NCBI GenBank assembly: GCA_037974335.1
Contig: CM075760.1
Location: 16,913,059-16,977,058 of the forward strand
From: Prionace glauca
Taxonomy: Eukaryota; Chordata; Chondrichthyes; Carcharhiniformes; Carcharhinidae
Direction of reading: 5' to 3'
Length of the DNA: 64,000 bases
Made by a program: the position numbers and the translations under genes. Shown piece by piece: positions 9,503-20,127 of the stretch. Positions within the stretch are counted from its first letter, which is position 1, and each line of letters opens with the position of its first letter. A model generated the notes under the pieces. The model was not told the origin of the DNA. It saw only the letters and a list, made by a program, of their open reading frames with translations, and searched no databases.

Positions 9503-10080
9503 AACGCATAAGAACATAAGAAATGGGAGCAGCAGTAGGCCTTTGGGACTGCCCTGCCATTCGACAAGATCATGGCTGATCTTTCCCGCTTTCTCCCCAT
9601 AACCCTTAATTCCCTTGTCTATCAGAAATCTATCTACCCGTGACTTAAATGTATTCAGCGAGGTAGCCTCCATCACTTCAATGGGCAGAGAATTCCAGAG
9701 ATTCACCACCCTTTGAGTGAAGAAGTTCCTCCTCAACTCCGATCTAAACTGTTCTCCCCCCATTATTTTGAGGCTGTGCCCTCTAGTCCTGCTGTCCTTT
9801 CTAAGCGGGAAGAAACTCTCTACCTCTCCCCTATCCATCCCCTTCATTATCTTATAAGATCCCCCCTCAGCCTTCTAAACTCCAATGAGTACAGACACAG
9901 TCTATTAAATCTCTCCTCATAGGTTAACCCCCTCATCTCTGGTATCAGTCCAGTGAACCTTCTCTGCACTCCCTCCAAGGCCAATATATCCTTCCACAAG
10001 TACACCGATCAAAACTGCACACGGTATTCCTGTTGTGGCCACACCAGTACCCTCTACAGCAACGCATCAAATATTGCTCA
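9503..10080 (-). mobile_element. CR1 LINE, family 1-like 3' fragment
   Basis: On the minus strand the tail (CATAAGAACATAAGAAATGG on the plus strand) is followed by the ORF2 C-terminal domain: MKGMDRGEVESFFPLRKDSR, LWNSLPIEVMEATSL, FLIDKGIKGYG. The frame is open at 9443-9847 and decayed further upstream. It differs from the 1-704 copy at many sites and so is older or another subfamily. Confidence 0.9.
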
Positions 10081-10740
10081 ACTTCATGCAATGCACGAAT
10101 TCCTGACTGATGGAGGGTGGTCCATTTTTAGAATTCAACACCTGCAGAATGCCTGGTGTCAAGAAAGAGGTGTGAAGTTTCTCCACTCTTCTCCTTGTGT
10201 TTGATTAACTCATCCTGTGTATGGCCATCCATTTTGAATGAGCATCTACCAATATCAGGAACACAGACCCCATGAACGGTCCGGCACTGTCCATGTGCAG
10301 TCACGTCTACGGCCAACCCAAGTGTAAAGAATCGTGACTGGTGACTGTTCTGCCCTTGTTGATATTGCCAACACTGACACACAATCGAATATCTGTATCC
10401 ATACCTGGCCACCAGACGTGGCAATTTGGAGGATCGTCAGTTTGCCACTCCTGGGTGGCCATGGTAAAGTTCGGCCAGGTTGGGATGGTGTCTCAGGATG
10501 ACACTCTTGAACCCCATAGGAGTATGCCAACAGCTGTTCTCTGCCACTCCAATATGGATGCAATTCTGATGTAACAGCCTTTTGGTTACCCCCATCAGCT
10601 CTTACTTCTTCAGTTTATTCAGGACTGGGTAAGTTTGCCTCCACAGCCAAATATTATTGGCTGCCGCTGGGAGAATTTTGAAAAAGTTCATGATCACCGT
10701 CTCTTCCACTGGGGATGCGACCAGTTGTCTTAATTGCCTT
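10080..10740 (-). mobile_element. Ty3/Gypsy-like LTR retrotransposon pol fossil
   Basis: Read on the minus strand, it resembles the RNase H-to-integrase part of a Ty3/Gypsy pol: an HHPNLAELYHGHPG stretch before the zinc-binding domain, an LHMDSAGPFMGSVFLILVDA core and a following NGPPSIS-like segment. It is broken in several places, has no LTR or gag in view, and is old. The CR1 at 10745 abuts it on the right and a CR1 3' end on the left, so it is a relic between later insertions. Confidence 0.75.
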
Positions 10741-11152
10741 CCATTGTTTGCTGGAGCAGAGAGAGAGAGCTAAGATTTTACCTGTTAAAAACCTGTTTAA
10801 AATAAGTTTAAAGCACTTTACTCTCTGTAGAACTGTTTAAAGCATTTATTTATTGTATTTACTGCTTTAAGAATTCTGAGGGTGTGTTGAAAAGTCATTT
10901 GTAGAACAGCCTGCTTTAAAACAGCGCCAGGTTTAAAAGGAGGCCTGGTGTAGACAGCGGGCAGCGTCTGAGCGGGCAGTGGAGTGAGTGGGAAGCAGAG
11001 TGAGTTAATAGGGCTTAATATCAAAAAGGGCTTGAGGGAAAAAGGCCAGGTGAGTTTGTTTGGAAAAAAAACAAGGAAAAATTTTTTTTTCAAAACTACT
11101 ACAGCAAGAAACAAGGAAAAAAGTTTTTCCCCATAAAAAATTACAGTGAATA

Positions 11153-12052
11153 ATGGAGGGGCATGTGATGTGTGGTTTCTGTATGATGTGGGAACTGGCG
11201 GACCCCAGGGTCCTTCCCAGTGACCATGTCTGCAGTAAGTGCAGGTTGCTGGAGGAGCTCCAGCTCAAGGTGGATGAGCTGGCCTCTGAGCTACAGACAC
11301 TGAGGCTCATCAGGGGGAGAGAGGGTGCCCCTAGACTGGCTAAATCTAAGGGTCAGGGACAAAAGAGGGCTGCTGGGAGGAGGAAGGGGGGTGAGGAGCA
11401 GAGGCCTCAGCCTCTTAACCTGCATAACAGGTCTGAGGTTCTTGCTTCCAGTCTGGAAGAGGACGAGGCAGGTGAGGTTGGTGAGCAAACTGCACACGGT
11501 ACAGTGATGCAGCAGGACATAGGCAAAGTGAAGGGGAAAAGGAACGTAGTTGTGATTGGGGATAGTGGGGTGAAGGGTATTGACACTGTCCTTTGTCACA
11601 ATGACAAAGTGCACAGAAGGGTGTGTTGTCTGCCTGGTGCCCGGGTACAGGATGTCGCAGCTGGGCTGCAGAGGAATCTGGAGTGGGAGGGTGAGAACCC
11701 GGTCGTTGTAGTACATGTGGGTGCCGGTGACGTAGGCAAAGTGCGGACTGAGGATCTGGGGAGGGAGTATGAAAAGCTGGGAATGGAATTAAAAAGTAGA
11801 ACCGACAAGGTGGTTATCTCTGGGCTACTGCCTGAACCGAGTGCAGACGGGCGTAGGATTGACAGGATAAAGGAAGTGAATGGGTGGCTCAGGGATTGGT
11901 GTGGGAGGAATGGGTTCAAATTTAGGGGGCATTGGCACCAGTATTGGGGTAGGTGGGACCTGTTCGGGCGGGATGGGGTTGGTCTGAATCATGCTGGGAC
12001 CAGAGTGCTGGCGATTCGAGTAAAGAGGACTGTAGACAGGGCTTTAAACTAA
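11153..12052 (+). CDS. CR1 ORF1 protein (zinc-knuckle/coiled-coil/esterase)
   Basis: This 299-residue frame is intact from an ATG. Residues 7-31 hold a CGFC...CSKC pair that could bind zinc. A leucine-rich coiled-coil-like segment follows (LLEELQLKVDELASELQTL, about 32-50) and then a basic stretch. Residues about 130-290 look like an SGNH-type esterase: VVVIGDSGVKGID with the GDS box, VVHVGAGDVG, VVISGLLPEP and a late DGVGLNHAG. PHD-like and esterase domains are known in CR1-type ORF1 proteins; the likely role is RNA or particle binding during retrotransposition. The stop at 12050-12052 precedes the ORF2 ATG at 12085 by about 30 bp, separated by a G run. Confidence 0.85.
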   Translation: MEGHVMCGFCMMWELADPRVLPSDHVCSKCRLLEELQLKVDELASELQTLRLIRGREGAPRLAKSKGQGQKRAAGRRKGGEEQRPQPLNLHNRSEVLASSLEEDEAGEVGEQTAHGTVMQQDIGKVKGKRNVVVIGDSGVKGIDTVLCHNDKVHRRVCCLPGARVQDVAAGLQRNLEWEGENPVVVVHVGAGDVGKVRTEDLGREYEKLGMELKSRTDKVVISGLLPEPSADGRRIDRIKEVNGWLRDWCGRNGFKFRGHWHQYWGRWDLFGRDGVGLNHAGTRVLAIRVKRTVDRALN

Positions 12053-12084
12053 TTAGGGGGGGGGGTGCGAGGGTAGGTGACGCT

Positions 12085-14981
12085 ATGAGGTCTAAAGTTA
12101 AGGATAGGTTACAGGTAAGGGAAGCGGCCAAGGATGTCCCAATTGGTGGCGTTACGGCAAATAGGGTCCAAGTGAAGGCTGGGATGAAAGCGCTTTATCT
12201 GAATGCACGAAGCATTCGGAATAAAGTGGATGAGCTGGTGGCGCAGATCGACACAAATGGATATGATCTGGTGGCCATTACAGAGACGTGGCTGCAAGGT
12301 GACAGGGACTGGGAGATGAATGTACAGGGCTATCAAGTGTTTAGGAAGGATAGGCAGGAGGAAAGAGGGGGTGGCGTAGCTCTGCTGATTAAGGATAGTA
12401 TCAAGGTGGTAGCAAGGAATGATATCGGAGCCAAAGAGCAGAAAGTGGAATCGTTGTGGGTGGAGATTAGGAACAGCAAAGGGAGGAAGGCGCTAGTGGG
12501 TGTCGTCGATAGGCCCCCGAATAATGATCTGGAGGTGGGGCGGGCTGTTAACATGCAAATAAGTGCGGCGTGCAGGAATGGGACGGCAGTAGTTATGGGA
12601 GATTTCAATCTGCATATTGATTGGTCGACCCATGTTGGACGAGGTGGGCTCGAGGAGGAGTTCTTGGAATGCTGCAGGGATAATTTCCTTGAACAGTGTG
12701 TGTTGGAGCCGACGAGGGAGCGAGCTATCTTGGATCTGGTGCTATGTAATGAGGCGGGTAGAATTAGGGACCTTGCGGTGAAGGATCCTCTTGGAGAGAG
12801 TGATCATTGTATGGTGGAGTTTCTGGTGCAGATGGAGGAGGAGAAAGTGGGTTCCCGGACACGCGTCCTTTGTTTGAATAGACGGGAGTATGGTAGGATG
12901 AGAGAAGAATTGGCGAATGTGGACTGGGGGAGTGCGTTGGAAGGTAGGTCTGCTGAGGAGCAGTGGAGGATCTTTAAGGAGATCTTTCTTGGTGCTCAGC
13001 AGAAATTTATTCCGATGGTTAAAAAGGACAGTAGGAGGAGAGGTAATAAGCCGTGGATAACGAAGGAGGTGAAGGAAAGTGTTAAATTAAAAGCGGAGGA
13101 GTTTAGAGTCGCTAAGAGCAGTGGGCGAGAAGAGGATTGGGAAAGGTTTAAATGTCAACAAAGACTGACAAAGAAGTTGATAAAGGAGGGTAGGAGAAGC
13201 TATGAGGCTGGGCTAGCACTTAATATAAAAAAGGATAGCAAGAGTTTTTATAAATATATAAAAAGGAAGAGGCTGGCTAGGGTTGGAGTTGGTCCTTTAG
13301 AGGATGAGAAAGGGGAGCTAGTGGTAGGGGATGGGGATATGGCTAAGGTCTTGAATAACTTTTGTTTCTGTCTTCACGGAGGAGGACGTGAATAATTTGC
13401 CGGGTGTTAGCGATGGAAAGGTGGTAGGAATGGAGGGTCTTAATGACATTACTGTTACTAGAGAGGTGGTGCTCGACAGACTGGAGGGACTGATTGTGGA
13501 CAAGTCCCCAGGACCGGATGGAATGCATCCGAGGGTTCTGAAAGAAATGGCGGAGGTGATAGTGGATGCCTTGGTGGTTATTTTCCAGACGTCGCTGGAT
13601 TCCGGGGAAGTGCCGGAAGATTGGAAAACGGCTAATGTTACGCCGTTGTTTAAGAAGGGTGCCAGGCAAAAGGCGGGGAATTATAGGCCGGTTAGTTTAA
13701 AGTCTGTGGTAGGTAAATTGTTAGAATCCATCATTAAGGAGGAAATAGCGAGGCATCTTGAGGGGAATTGCTTGATAGGGCGGACGCAACACGGTTTCAT
13801 TAAAGGGAAGTCGTGTCTGACAAATTTACTGGAGTTCTATGAGGATGTGTCTAGGGCAGTGGATAGAGGAGAGCCGGTGGATGTGGTCTTTCTGGATTTT
13901 CAGAAGGCGTTTGACAAGGTACCTCACAAGAGGTTATTGCAGAAGGTCAGGGGACATGGAGTTGCGGGTAGGGTGTTAGCGTGGATAGAGGATTGGTTGT
14001 CAAATAGGAGGCAGAGAGTGGGGGTCAATGGGTGCTATTCGGATTGGCGGTTGGTGACTAGTGGGGTGCCCCAGAGGTCGGTGCTGGGGCCTCAGCTATT
14101 TACCATTTATATAGATGATCTGGAGGAGGGAACCGAGTGCAGGGTGTCGGAATTTGCTGATGACACCAAGATTGGGGGAAAGGCAAATTGTGGAGAGTCT
14201 GCAGAAGGATCTAGATAGGCTGGGCGAATGGGCCAGGAAATGGCAAATGGAATTTGATGTTGGCAAGTGTGAGATGGTCCACTCTGGTAGGAGGAATGGT
14301 AGGAAGGACTATTACTAACGTGGCGAAAAACTGCAGCAGGCGACGGTGCAGAGGGACCTCGGGGTCCTTGTGCATGAGTCGCAAAAACCCAGCTTGCAGG
14401 TGCAGCAGGTGGTCAGGAAGGCGAATGGGATGCTGGCCTTCATAGCGAGGGGGATTGAATATAAAAGTAGGGAGGTCTTGCTGCAGCTGTATAGGGCATT
14501 GGTGAGGCCGCAGCTGGAGTACTGTGTGCAGTTTTGGGCGCCGCACCTGCGTAAGGATATTTTGGCCCTGGAGGGAGTGCAGAGAAGGTTTACTAGGCTG
14601 ATACCGGAGTTAAGGGGATTGAGCTATGAGGAGAGGCTGAATAAACTAGGCTTGTACTCGTTAGAGTTTAAAAGAATGAGGGGAGATCTCATTGAGACGT
14701 ATAAGATGATGAATGGGATGGATAGGATAGAGGTGAAGAGACTCTTCCCGCTCAAAAAAGACAGTAGGACTAGGGGGCACAGCCTCAAGATAAAGGGGAG
14801 GCGGTTTAGAACGGAGTTGAGGAGGAACTTCTTCGCTCAAAGGGTGGTGAATCTCTGGAATTCTCTGCCCGTTGAAGTGGTGGAGGCTGCCTCGCTAAAT
14901 ATTTTTAAGAAACGGGTTGATGGGTTTTTGATAAGAGAAGGGATTAAGGGTTATGGGGAGAGGGCGGGAAGGTGGAACTGA
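12085..14981 (+). pseudogene. CR1 ORF2 (endonuclease-RT), frame-broken
   Basis: The N-terminal endonuclease is readable: LYLNARSIRNKVDEL, ITETWLQGD, VVMGDFNLHIDWS and LGESDHCMVEF. A linker follows, then RT: KSPGPDGMHPRVL, NYRPVSLKSV, VFLDFQKAFDKVPH, SGVPQRSVLGP (R in place of the usual G), and FADDTKIGG with both catalytic Asp. The C-terminal domain ends FLIREGIKGYG. The open frame extends upstream to 11953, overlapping ORF1, but the first conserved endonuclease residues appear only at about 12184, so the ATG at 12085 (MRSKVKD) is a reasonable start. Breaks near 13370, 14200 and 14317 prevent a full product. Confidence 0.88.
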
Positions 14982-15082
14982 GCCACGACAGATCAGCCAT
15001 GATCTTATTGAATGGCGGGGCAGGCTCGAAGTGCTAGATGGCCTACTCCTGCTCCTATTTCTTATGTTCTTATGTTCTTATT

Positions 15083-16277
15083 TGTCAGCGAAGTTTCTAA
15101 CAGAAAGGTTTTCAAGGCAGCTTCATGAATAGGATTCATTCACACTGTCCACATCAGACAGTGCCTTCTCAGACATGAAAATTTGCATTTATCTGGTTGG
15201 TCAGTGGCAGAGTAAAAGACGATGGGAACAGTAACTTGGATCTTTATAGCTAAGCGTCTGGGGTTGCTAAGCAATAGGGGAAGTGGAGTCAGCAATAGCG
15301 GGAGGAAGCATCCGGATTCTATGGCAAATCCCATTGTGTCAGAGGGTAAAATGCAATTGGCTAAAGTATATGACATGTAATTAATGATTTTTTGTGTTAA
15401 AAATGATTGGTTCACACCTAATGAAAGACAGGAGAATTTGACATGAAGAATGTATAATTGATCTATCCAAAGTATTTTATGTCAGAGTTATTGCAGAGAT
15501 CAGGATGCTTCTCTTCCAGAGAGGTATTAAACTGTCAGATAATGTTTCCCTTCAATCGTTGGTCAAATAAAAGATAAGTTTTTAAACTGGGACACAGGTT
15601 TTCGTGAGTCTTTGTTTTGTCTGAAGGTTTTGGCAATACCTGGTACCCAGTGTGTTGGGGGCAATGAACTCAGAAGAATCATTCAACACTCAAGCCTGAT
15701 TCAATCGACAAACAGTTTATTGAGTTACCATTACCACCTGTAAAAATTTTTCTCTTTATCTGGGTTTGAGGTGGCAACGAGAGAATTCTCACAGTTATTC
15801 CTCCAGGCTACATGTAAAATTTCCAGATTTAACTGGTTTGAAGAAATCCACAATTATAAACTAAAATGGACATGAGTTTCCGAGTGATTTAAAAACAAAT
15901 CAACTGACTGCTGAAAGGGTTAACTTTTCTACAGACCCTAAAGGAGTGGGGAGTGAGCAGAAAAACTTTCACATAATTATGGCACTTTACATGTGCCATA
16001 AAAAAAGTTTTTAAAACTTTTATAACAAAACAAACTTGATTTTAAACTTCATCTATTCCGTTTTTTGTTACATTCCTCAACCTAATTATTATAATTTGAT
16101 CAGTTATAGTTAGGGATGGTAACTTCTGTGCTTTATAAACTGATTCACTCATTGTGTTAATTCTACATGGGCTCGGAGAATCAGAAGCCAGACTTCTTCA
16201 TTCTTATCCTTATTTTCCTCTCCCACCACTCCCTGTTTTGGGGAGGGCCGTGGGGATTCCAAATCTCATTTTATCAT
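15083..16277. other. Unassigned AT-rich stretch
   Basis: No frame of quality, no RNA gene and no repeat recognised with confidence. It holds T- and A-rich runs and a few short frames without family resemblance. Confidence 0.35.
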
Positions 16278-16415
16278 AAAAGTGAAATACTGCAGATGCT
16301 GGAATCTGAAACAAAGACACAAAATGCTGGAAAATCTCAGTAGGTCTGACAGCATCTGTGGAGAGAGAATAGAGTCAATGTCTCGAGTCTGGATGACCCT
16401 TTATCAGAGCTCTTA
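16278..16415 (+). repeat. Dispersed elasmobranch-type repeat
   Basis: It reads AAATACTGCAGATGCTGGAA, then AATGCTGGAAAATCTCAGTA, CAGCATCTGTGGAGAGAG and GATGACCCTTTATCAGAGC. The same unit occurs at 43597, 53580 and in reverse near 49775. I recognise it as a high-copy dispersed repeat; its class is unknown to me. Confidence 0.75.
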
Positions 16416-16549
16416 TGAAGTGTCATCCAAACTCGAAATGGCTCTATTCTCGAACTGTTTTATCGATAGGTTTTGTGTTCTTACTTTCCAAATGGCAGGT
16501 AAGAGACCTGTCCGGTACCCATTCGATTTTTCACTCGCCATGATGGGGT

Positions 16550-16604
16550 AAGATAATAACCATTACGATCTACTCTCAGAGTAGATCGTAATGGTTATTA
16601 TCTT
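16550..16604. repeat. Perfect 27-bp-arm hairpin
   Basis: AAGATAATAACCATTACGAT continued by CTACTCT is followed by one C and then the exact reverse complement. The arms are perfect, so the structure is recent or an artefact. It is AT-rich and not part of a recognised element. Confidence 0.95.
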
Positions 16605-17035
16605 TTCAGTCCAGTGCTACTTGGAGTATACCATCACTTCACTGACTATCGGGTCACAAATCAGTCACCGTTTTTATCACAAATTTAAGATAAATTAAAC
16701 AATGCCTGAGAACACTTCTTAATTTCTTAACCAACTATCTACCACTGTTCGTTGATTGGTCAGACCCCCATTTTTTACAGATTCGGGTATCTCAGCCACT
16801 GAACACCAGCCAGTCCTGGGATAAGTTTAATTCCAACTCATTCTGAGTAAATATTCTTACCAGATCCTCTGTTGGGGCCCTGCTAAGCAGCTTTAATGGT
16901 CCGTAATTGTGGAAACTGAGCTGTCACAGGAATGTGGTCAAGATAGTCCAGTCCCATAATGCCTCACACTCAGTCTGCAATCCTTCAATTATAACAGAAT
17001 ACGTGGCTGTATGTAGCTGCCTCAGCCATGGTCAA
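16605..17035. other. Unassigned stretch
   Basis: Nothing supported as a gene or a named repeat. Confidence 0.3.
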
Positions 17036-17110
17036 CCCCAACACTGCCTTCTTGAACTGCTACAGTGCCTGTAAATACACCCACAGTGCTATTAGGGAGT
17101 GATTTCCAGC
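17036..17110 (+). repeat. Fragment of high-copy dispersed repeat
   Basis: It carries CTTCTTGAACTGCTACAGTG, then ACACCCACAGTGCTATTAGG, the same unit as 40040-40210 and related to 27420-28200. Confidence 0.65.
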
Positions 17111-17144
17111 TACACATTCCAGACTTTCACTAACTGTAGGTGGA

Positions 17145-17850
17145 TACCAGATTGATATATTCCATTCAGCCACACCCAAGGTGAGTTATCCCAATTTCAT
17201 TATTGTCCAGGACAATATATCCACAATCTCTTTAAAACAGAAATTAAACATTCCTATTTGATTTCAGGTATTAACATATTCTGTTAGATTGTTCTTTGTT
17301 GTCAATGTCAGGCTGGGGTTGTTCCCCTTGGAGCAAAGGGTTGAGGGGAGATTTGACAGAGGTGGACAAGATTCTGACAGATTTAGATAAGGTGGACAAA
17401 GAAAAATTGTTCCCATTCGCTGATGGGACAAGGACGAGGGGGGACACAGATTTAAGGTTTTGAGTCAGAGATGCAGGGGAAGGAATGTGAGGAAGGATAT
17501 TTTACTGCAGCGAATGGTATTGACTTGGAACCTGCTCCCTACGAGGGTGGACGAAGTGGAAACAATCAATTACAAAAGAAATTGGATCGGCATCTGGGGG
17601 GGTTTCAAACAGAAATACTGACTAAATATCTCTGAACTTCCTAACACCCTGTCACTCTGTGATTCTTGTTAAATCTGAAACCAGGCAATCGCAACAAAGC
17701 TCAAAGAGCATCAGCCCACTGGAGGCAAGGTCATGAGACCAGCCAGTCCAGCAGAAAGAAACCCTCCCCATTGACCTGCTGTGAGAATGAACAAAATGCA
17801 GTCCTGGATGTAACTGAGAGCTGAAACAGTAACAGCAGAATCCAACCCTG
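17145..17850. repeat. Segmental-duplication flank, copy 1
   Basis: From CCACACCCAAGGTGAGTTAT onward this matches 56100-56770 along its whole length, including an embedded old LINE piece (about 17310-17600: GATTCTGACAGATTTAGATA, GCTGATGGGACAAGGAC) and the 3' flank of the finger gene (GAGCATCAGCCCACTGGAGG, GAATGAACAAAATGC). The LINE therefore inserted before the duplication. Confidence 0.85.
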
Positions 17851-17854
17851 AATA

Positions 17855-18088
17855 TCACTCGTGAACTTGTTGGTGTCTCAGCAGCTGGGATGAAATTCTG
17901 AACCCTTTCTTATACACTGAGCTGGTGAATGGTTTCTCCCCAGTGTGAACACACTGGTGTCTCCACAGGCTGGTTGAATCACTGAATCCCTTCCCACGTG
18001 CAGAGCAGCTGAATGGTTTCTCCCCAGTGTGACCACGCTGATGTCTCAGCAAGTGGGATAGTCGAGTGAATCCTTTCCCATACTGAGA
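17855..18088 (-). pseudogene. Decayed C-terminal fingers after premature stop
   Basis: In frame with the upstream finger gene but beyond its stop, three further finger units can be read: [35 protein letters not shown] and SSVYKKGFRISSQLLRHQ. Each has lost at least one zinc-binding cysteine (Cys to stop and Tyr; Cys to Arg; both Cys to Ser and Tyr). The original stop follows HQQVHE, the usual end of this gene family. The pattern fits relaxed selection after the stop arose. Confidence 0.9.
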
Positions 18089-19117
18089 TCAGGATAATGG
18101 CCTCTCCCCAGTGTGAACTCGCTTGTGTTTCTGTAAAGTCGATAACACAGTGAATCCTTTCCCACACTGAGAGCAGGTGAACGGCCTCTCCCCAGTGTGA
18201 ATTCGCTGGTGTGTCCGCAGATTGGATAACTGGTTGAATTCCTTCCCACACTGAGAGCAGGTGAATGGCTTCTCCCCAGTGTGAACTCGCTGGTGTCTCC
18301 GCAGTCTGGATGAGTCAGTGAATCCCTTCCCACACTGTGAGCAGGTGAATGGTCTCTCCCCAGTGTGAACTCGCTGGTGTGTCCGCAGGTTGGATGACTG
18401 ATTGAATCCCTCCCCACACTGAGAGCAGGTGAACGGCCTCTCCCCAGTGTGAATTCGCTGGTGTGTCTGCAGAATGGATAACTGGTTGAATCCCTTTCCA
18501 CATTGAGAGCAGGTGAATGGTCTCTCCCCAGTGTGAACTCGCAGATGTGTCAGCAGGTTGGATGACTGAGTGAATCCCTTCCCACACTGAGAGCAGGTGA
18601 AAGGTTTCTCTCCAGTGTGAAGTCGCTGGTGTGACTGCAGGTGGCGGAACCGAATGAATCCCTCCCCACATTGAGAGCAGGTGAATGGTCTCTCCCCAGT
18701 GTGAACTCGCTGGTGTGTCCGCAGTTTGGATGACTGATTGAATCCCTCCCCACACTGAGAGCAGGTGAACGGCCTCTCCCCAGTGTGAATTCGCTGGTGT
18801 GTCTGCAGAATGGATAACTGGTTGAATCCCTTTCCACATTGAGAGCAGGTGAATGGTCTCTCCCCAGTGTGAACTCGCAGATGTGTCAGCAGGTTGGATG
18901 ACTGAGTGAATCCCTTCCCACACTGAGAGCAGGTGAAAGGTTTCTCTCCAGTGTGAAGTCGCTGGTGTGACTGCAGGTGGCGGAACCGAATGAATCCCTC
19001 CCCACATTGAGAGCAGATGAACGGCCCCTCTCCATTGTGGCTACGCTGATGAGCATCCAGCAGAGATGGGTATCTGTATCTCTTTCCACAGTCCGCACAT
19101 TTCCATGGTTTCTCCAT
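18089..19117 (-). CDS. C2H2 zinc-finger protein, 12 fingers (truncated array)
   Basis: The 342-residue product begins [12 protein letters not shown] at the ATG used by all paralogs here. It is made of 12 C2H2 fingers with TGEK/TGER linkers (finger 1 at residues 1-31, then 28 residues each). The likely role is sequence-specific DNA binding in the nucleus; there is no KRAB, SCAN or BTB domain in this exon. Fingers 2-5 and 6-9 are an internal duplication (18689-19024 and 18353-18688). The frame stops where finger 13's first Cys codon (TGC) has become TGA. The exon begins at an acceptor near 19404 (TTTTACAG), and a class A-like first exon lies near 19780-19935. Confidence 0.9.
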   Translation of the reverse strand: MEKPWKCADCGKRYRYPSLLDAHQRSHNGEGPFICSQCGEGFIRFRHLQSHQRLHTGEKPFTCSQCGKGFTQSSNLLTHLRVHTGERPFTCSQCGKGFNQLSILQTHQRIHTGERPFTCSQCGEGFNQSSKLRTHQRVHTGERPFTCSQCGEGFIRFRHLQSHQRLHTGEKPFTCSQCGKGFTQSSNLLTHLRVHTGERPFTCSQCGKGFNQLSILQTHQRIHTGERPFTCSQCGEGFNQSSNLRTHQRVHTGERPFTCSQCGKGFTDSSRLRRHQRVHTGEKPFTCSQCGKEFNQLSNLRTHQRIHTGERPFTCSQCGKGFTVLSTLQKHKRVHTGERPLS

Positions 19118-19404
19118 GGTGCAGGTGTCCTTGCCTCTCCCTCGGGTGTTTAATCAGTTGAAGCCTCGTCCACACGCTGTGAATGGTGTGATATTTATTC
19201 AGGTTGTGTAACAGGTTAAAGCTCTTCAGTCAGTGCACTGGAACACACTCACTTGAATTTGGCAGTGTGTGATGCTTTTCCAGTCACACTGATGTTTGAA
19301 ATCTTTTCAAATCTCCTTCCAGACTCAATGGCTGACGATATTCAGGTCCCGAATATGACTCTGCCAGATCTAAACCTCATGTTTGAGATTTCAGCCTGTG
19401 ATTC
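19118..19404 (-). other. 5' leader of finger exon, with fossil N-terminal finger and acceptor
   Basis: On the minus strand the exon starts after TTTTACAG at 19404 (GAATCACAGGCTGAAATCTC). The leader contains a decayed finger start (VFQCTD followed by a stop) that is intact at the homologous place near 57700-57772. The conserved intron end (CTATCCTG and CTGACA in the paralogs) lies just upstream. Confidence 0.7.
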
Positions 19405-19449
19405 CTGTAAAACAAATTGACACAAGTCATCAGTGTCAGTACAGGATAG

Positions 19450-19936
19450 AAATCCAGAACAGACAATTCTAGTTTCTATGGAACATTCTTTCCTCTCTCA
19501 TTTTCCAAAAGCTGTAAATCTCCATTCCACAAACTCCCTCCATTCTCACTCTGCTGTATCTAATATTCACCCTCCCAATTCTCCTGAAGGTGCTGATTGA
19601 GGCTGATTGACAGATGCATGCTCATTGTTTCCTGTCCTGGAGACACATAGCTGAAAATCTCCATGCAGGCTGCCAGACAGATCTATGCCCATATGACTGG
19701 ACTAAAAATGAGTGGAATGTAAAGACTGGACTCACTTACTTTACCTTCAGTTGCTGCAAGTCCCCAATTTCCCCCAGAATGAGGAAAGAAATGGAAAGGG
19801 GGAAACATTGATTTCCTCCCAGATGTTGCACAGAGGAGGAAGTTTCACTCTGAAGCTCATTGGACAACTTCTGCATTGTGATGCCACAATAGAGCTCTGC
19901 CTGAATCAGCCAATACGAAACACTGTAGCTCTGTTA
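19450..19936 (-). promoter_or_regulatory. Class A-like exon 1 and proximal promoter, copy in minus orientation
   Basis: The segment matches 53200-53570 in reverse complement (GAGCTTCAGAGTGAAACTTC, CTCCTCTGTGCAACATCTGG). An ATTGGCTGATTCAGG box and an ATTGTGGCATCACAATG motif, close to a CRE palindrome, lie upstream. The usual GTGAGT donor of this exon reads GGGAGG here and at 53290, so splicing must use another site or the module is inactive. It is cut off upstream by the CR1 at 20037. Confidence 0.55.
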
Positions 19937-19939
19937 TAT

Positions 19940-20036
19940 GTTTCCACTCATCGAGTCATTACAGCACAGAAGGAATCCATTCAGTAACTCAAGTCCATGC
20001 CGACTTCTGTCAAACAATCCAGTCAGTCCCATTCCA
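19940..20036 (-). repeat. Left half of an old repeat split by CR1
   Basis: TCATTACAGCACAGAAGGAA...CAATCCAGTCAGTCCCATTC belongs to an old LINE-like 3' end whose continuation (CCTGCAAGTTTATTTCCTTC) appears at about 23945-24000, on the other side of the CR1 insertion. Confidence 0.6.
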
Positions 20037-20127
20037 TAAGAACATAAGAAATAGGAGCAGGAGTAGGCCATCTGGCCCTTCGAGCCTGCCCCGCCATTCA
20101 ATAAGATCATGGCTGATCTGTCGTGAC

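Larger units (their letters stand above)
10745..15082 (+). mobile_element. Near full-length CR1 LINE, family 1
   Basis: The element has a 5' UTR-like stretch (10745-11152, purine- and T-rich), ORF1 (11153-12052), ORF2 (from about 12085 to 14981) and a 3' UTR ending in repeated TTATGTTC. ORF2 is broken into three or four frames: one break near 13370 in a T run (four T's here, six in the other copy), one near 14200 where about 10 bp are missing relative to the copy at 20037, and a stop near 14317. It is the most complete CR1 in the window. Confidence 0.93.

Noticed and set aside
17979-19098. Secondary frames inside finger arrays (GRDSLSHP- and WEGIHSVIQ-type repeats)
   Set aside because: These are the two off-frame readings of C2H2 codon repeats and recur in every finger gene.
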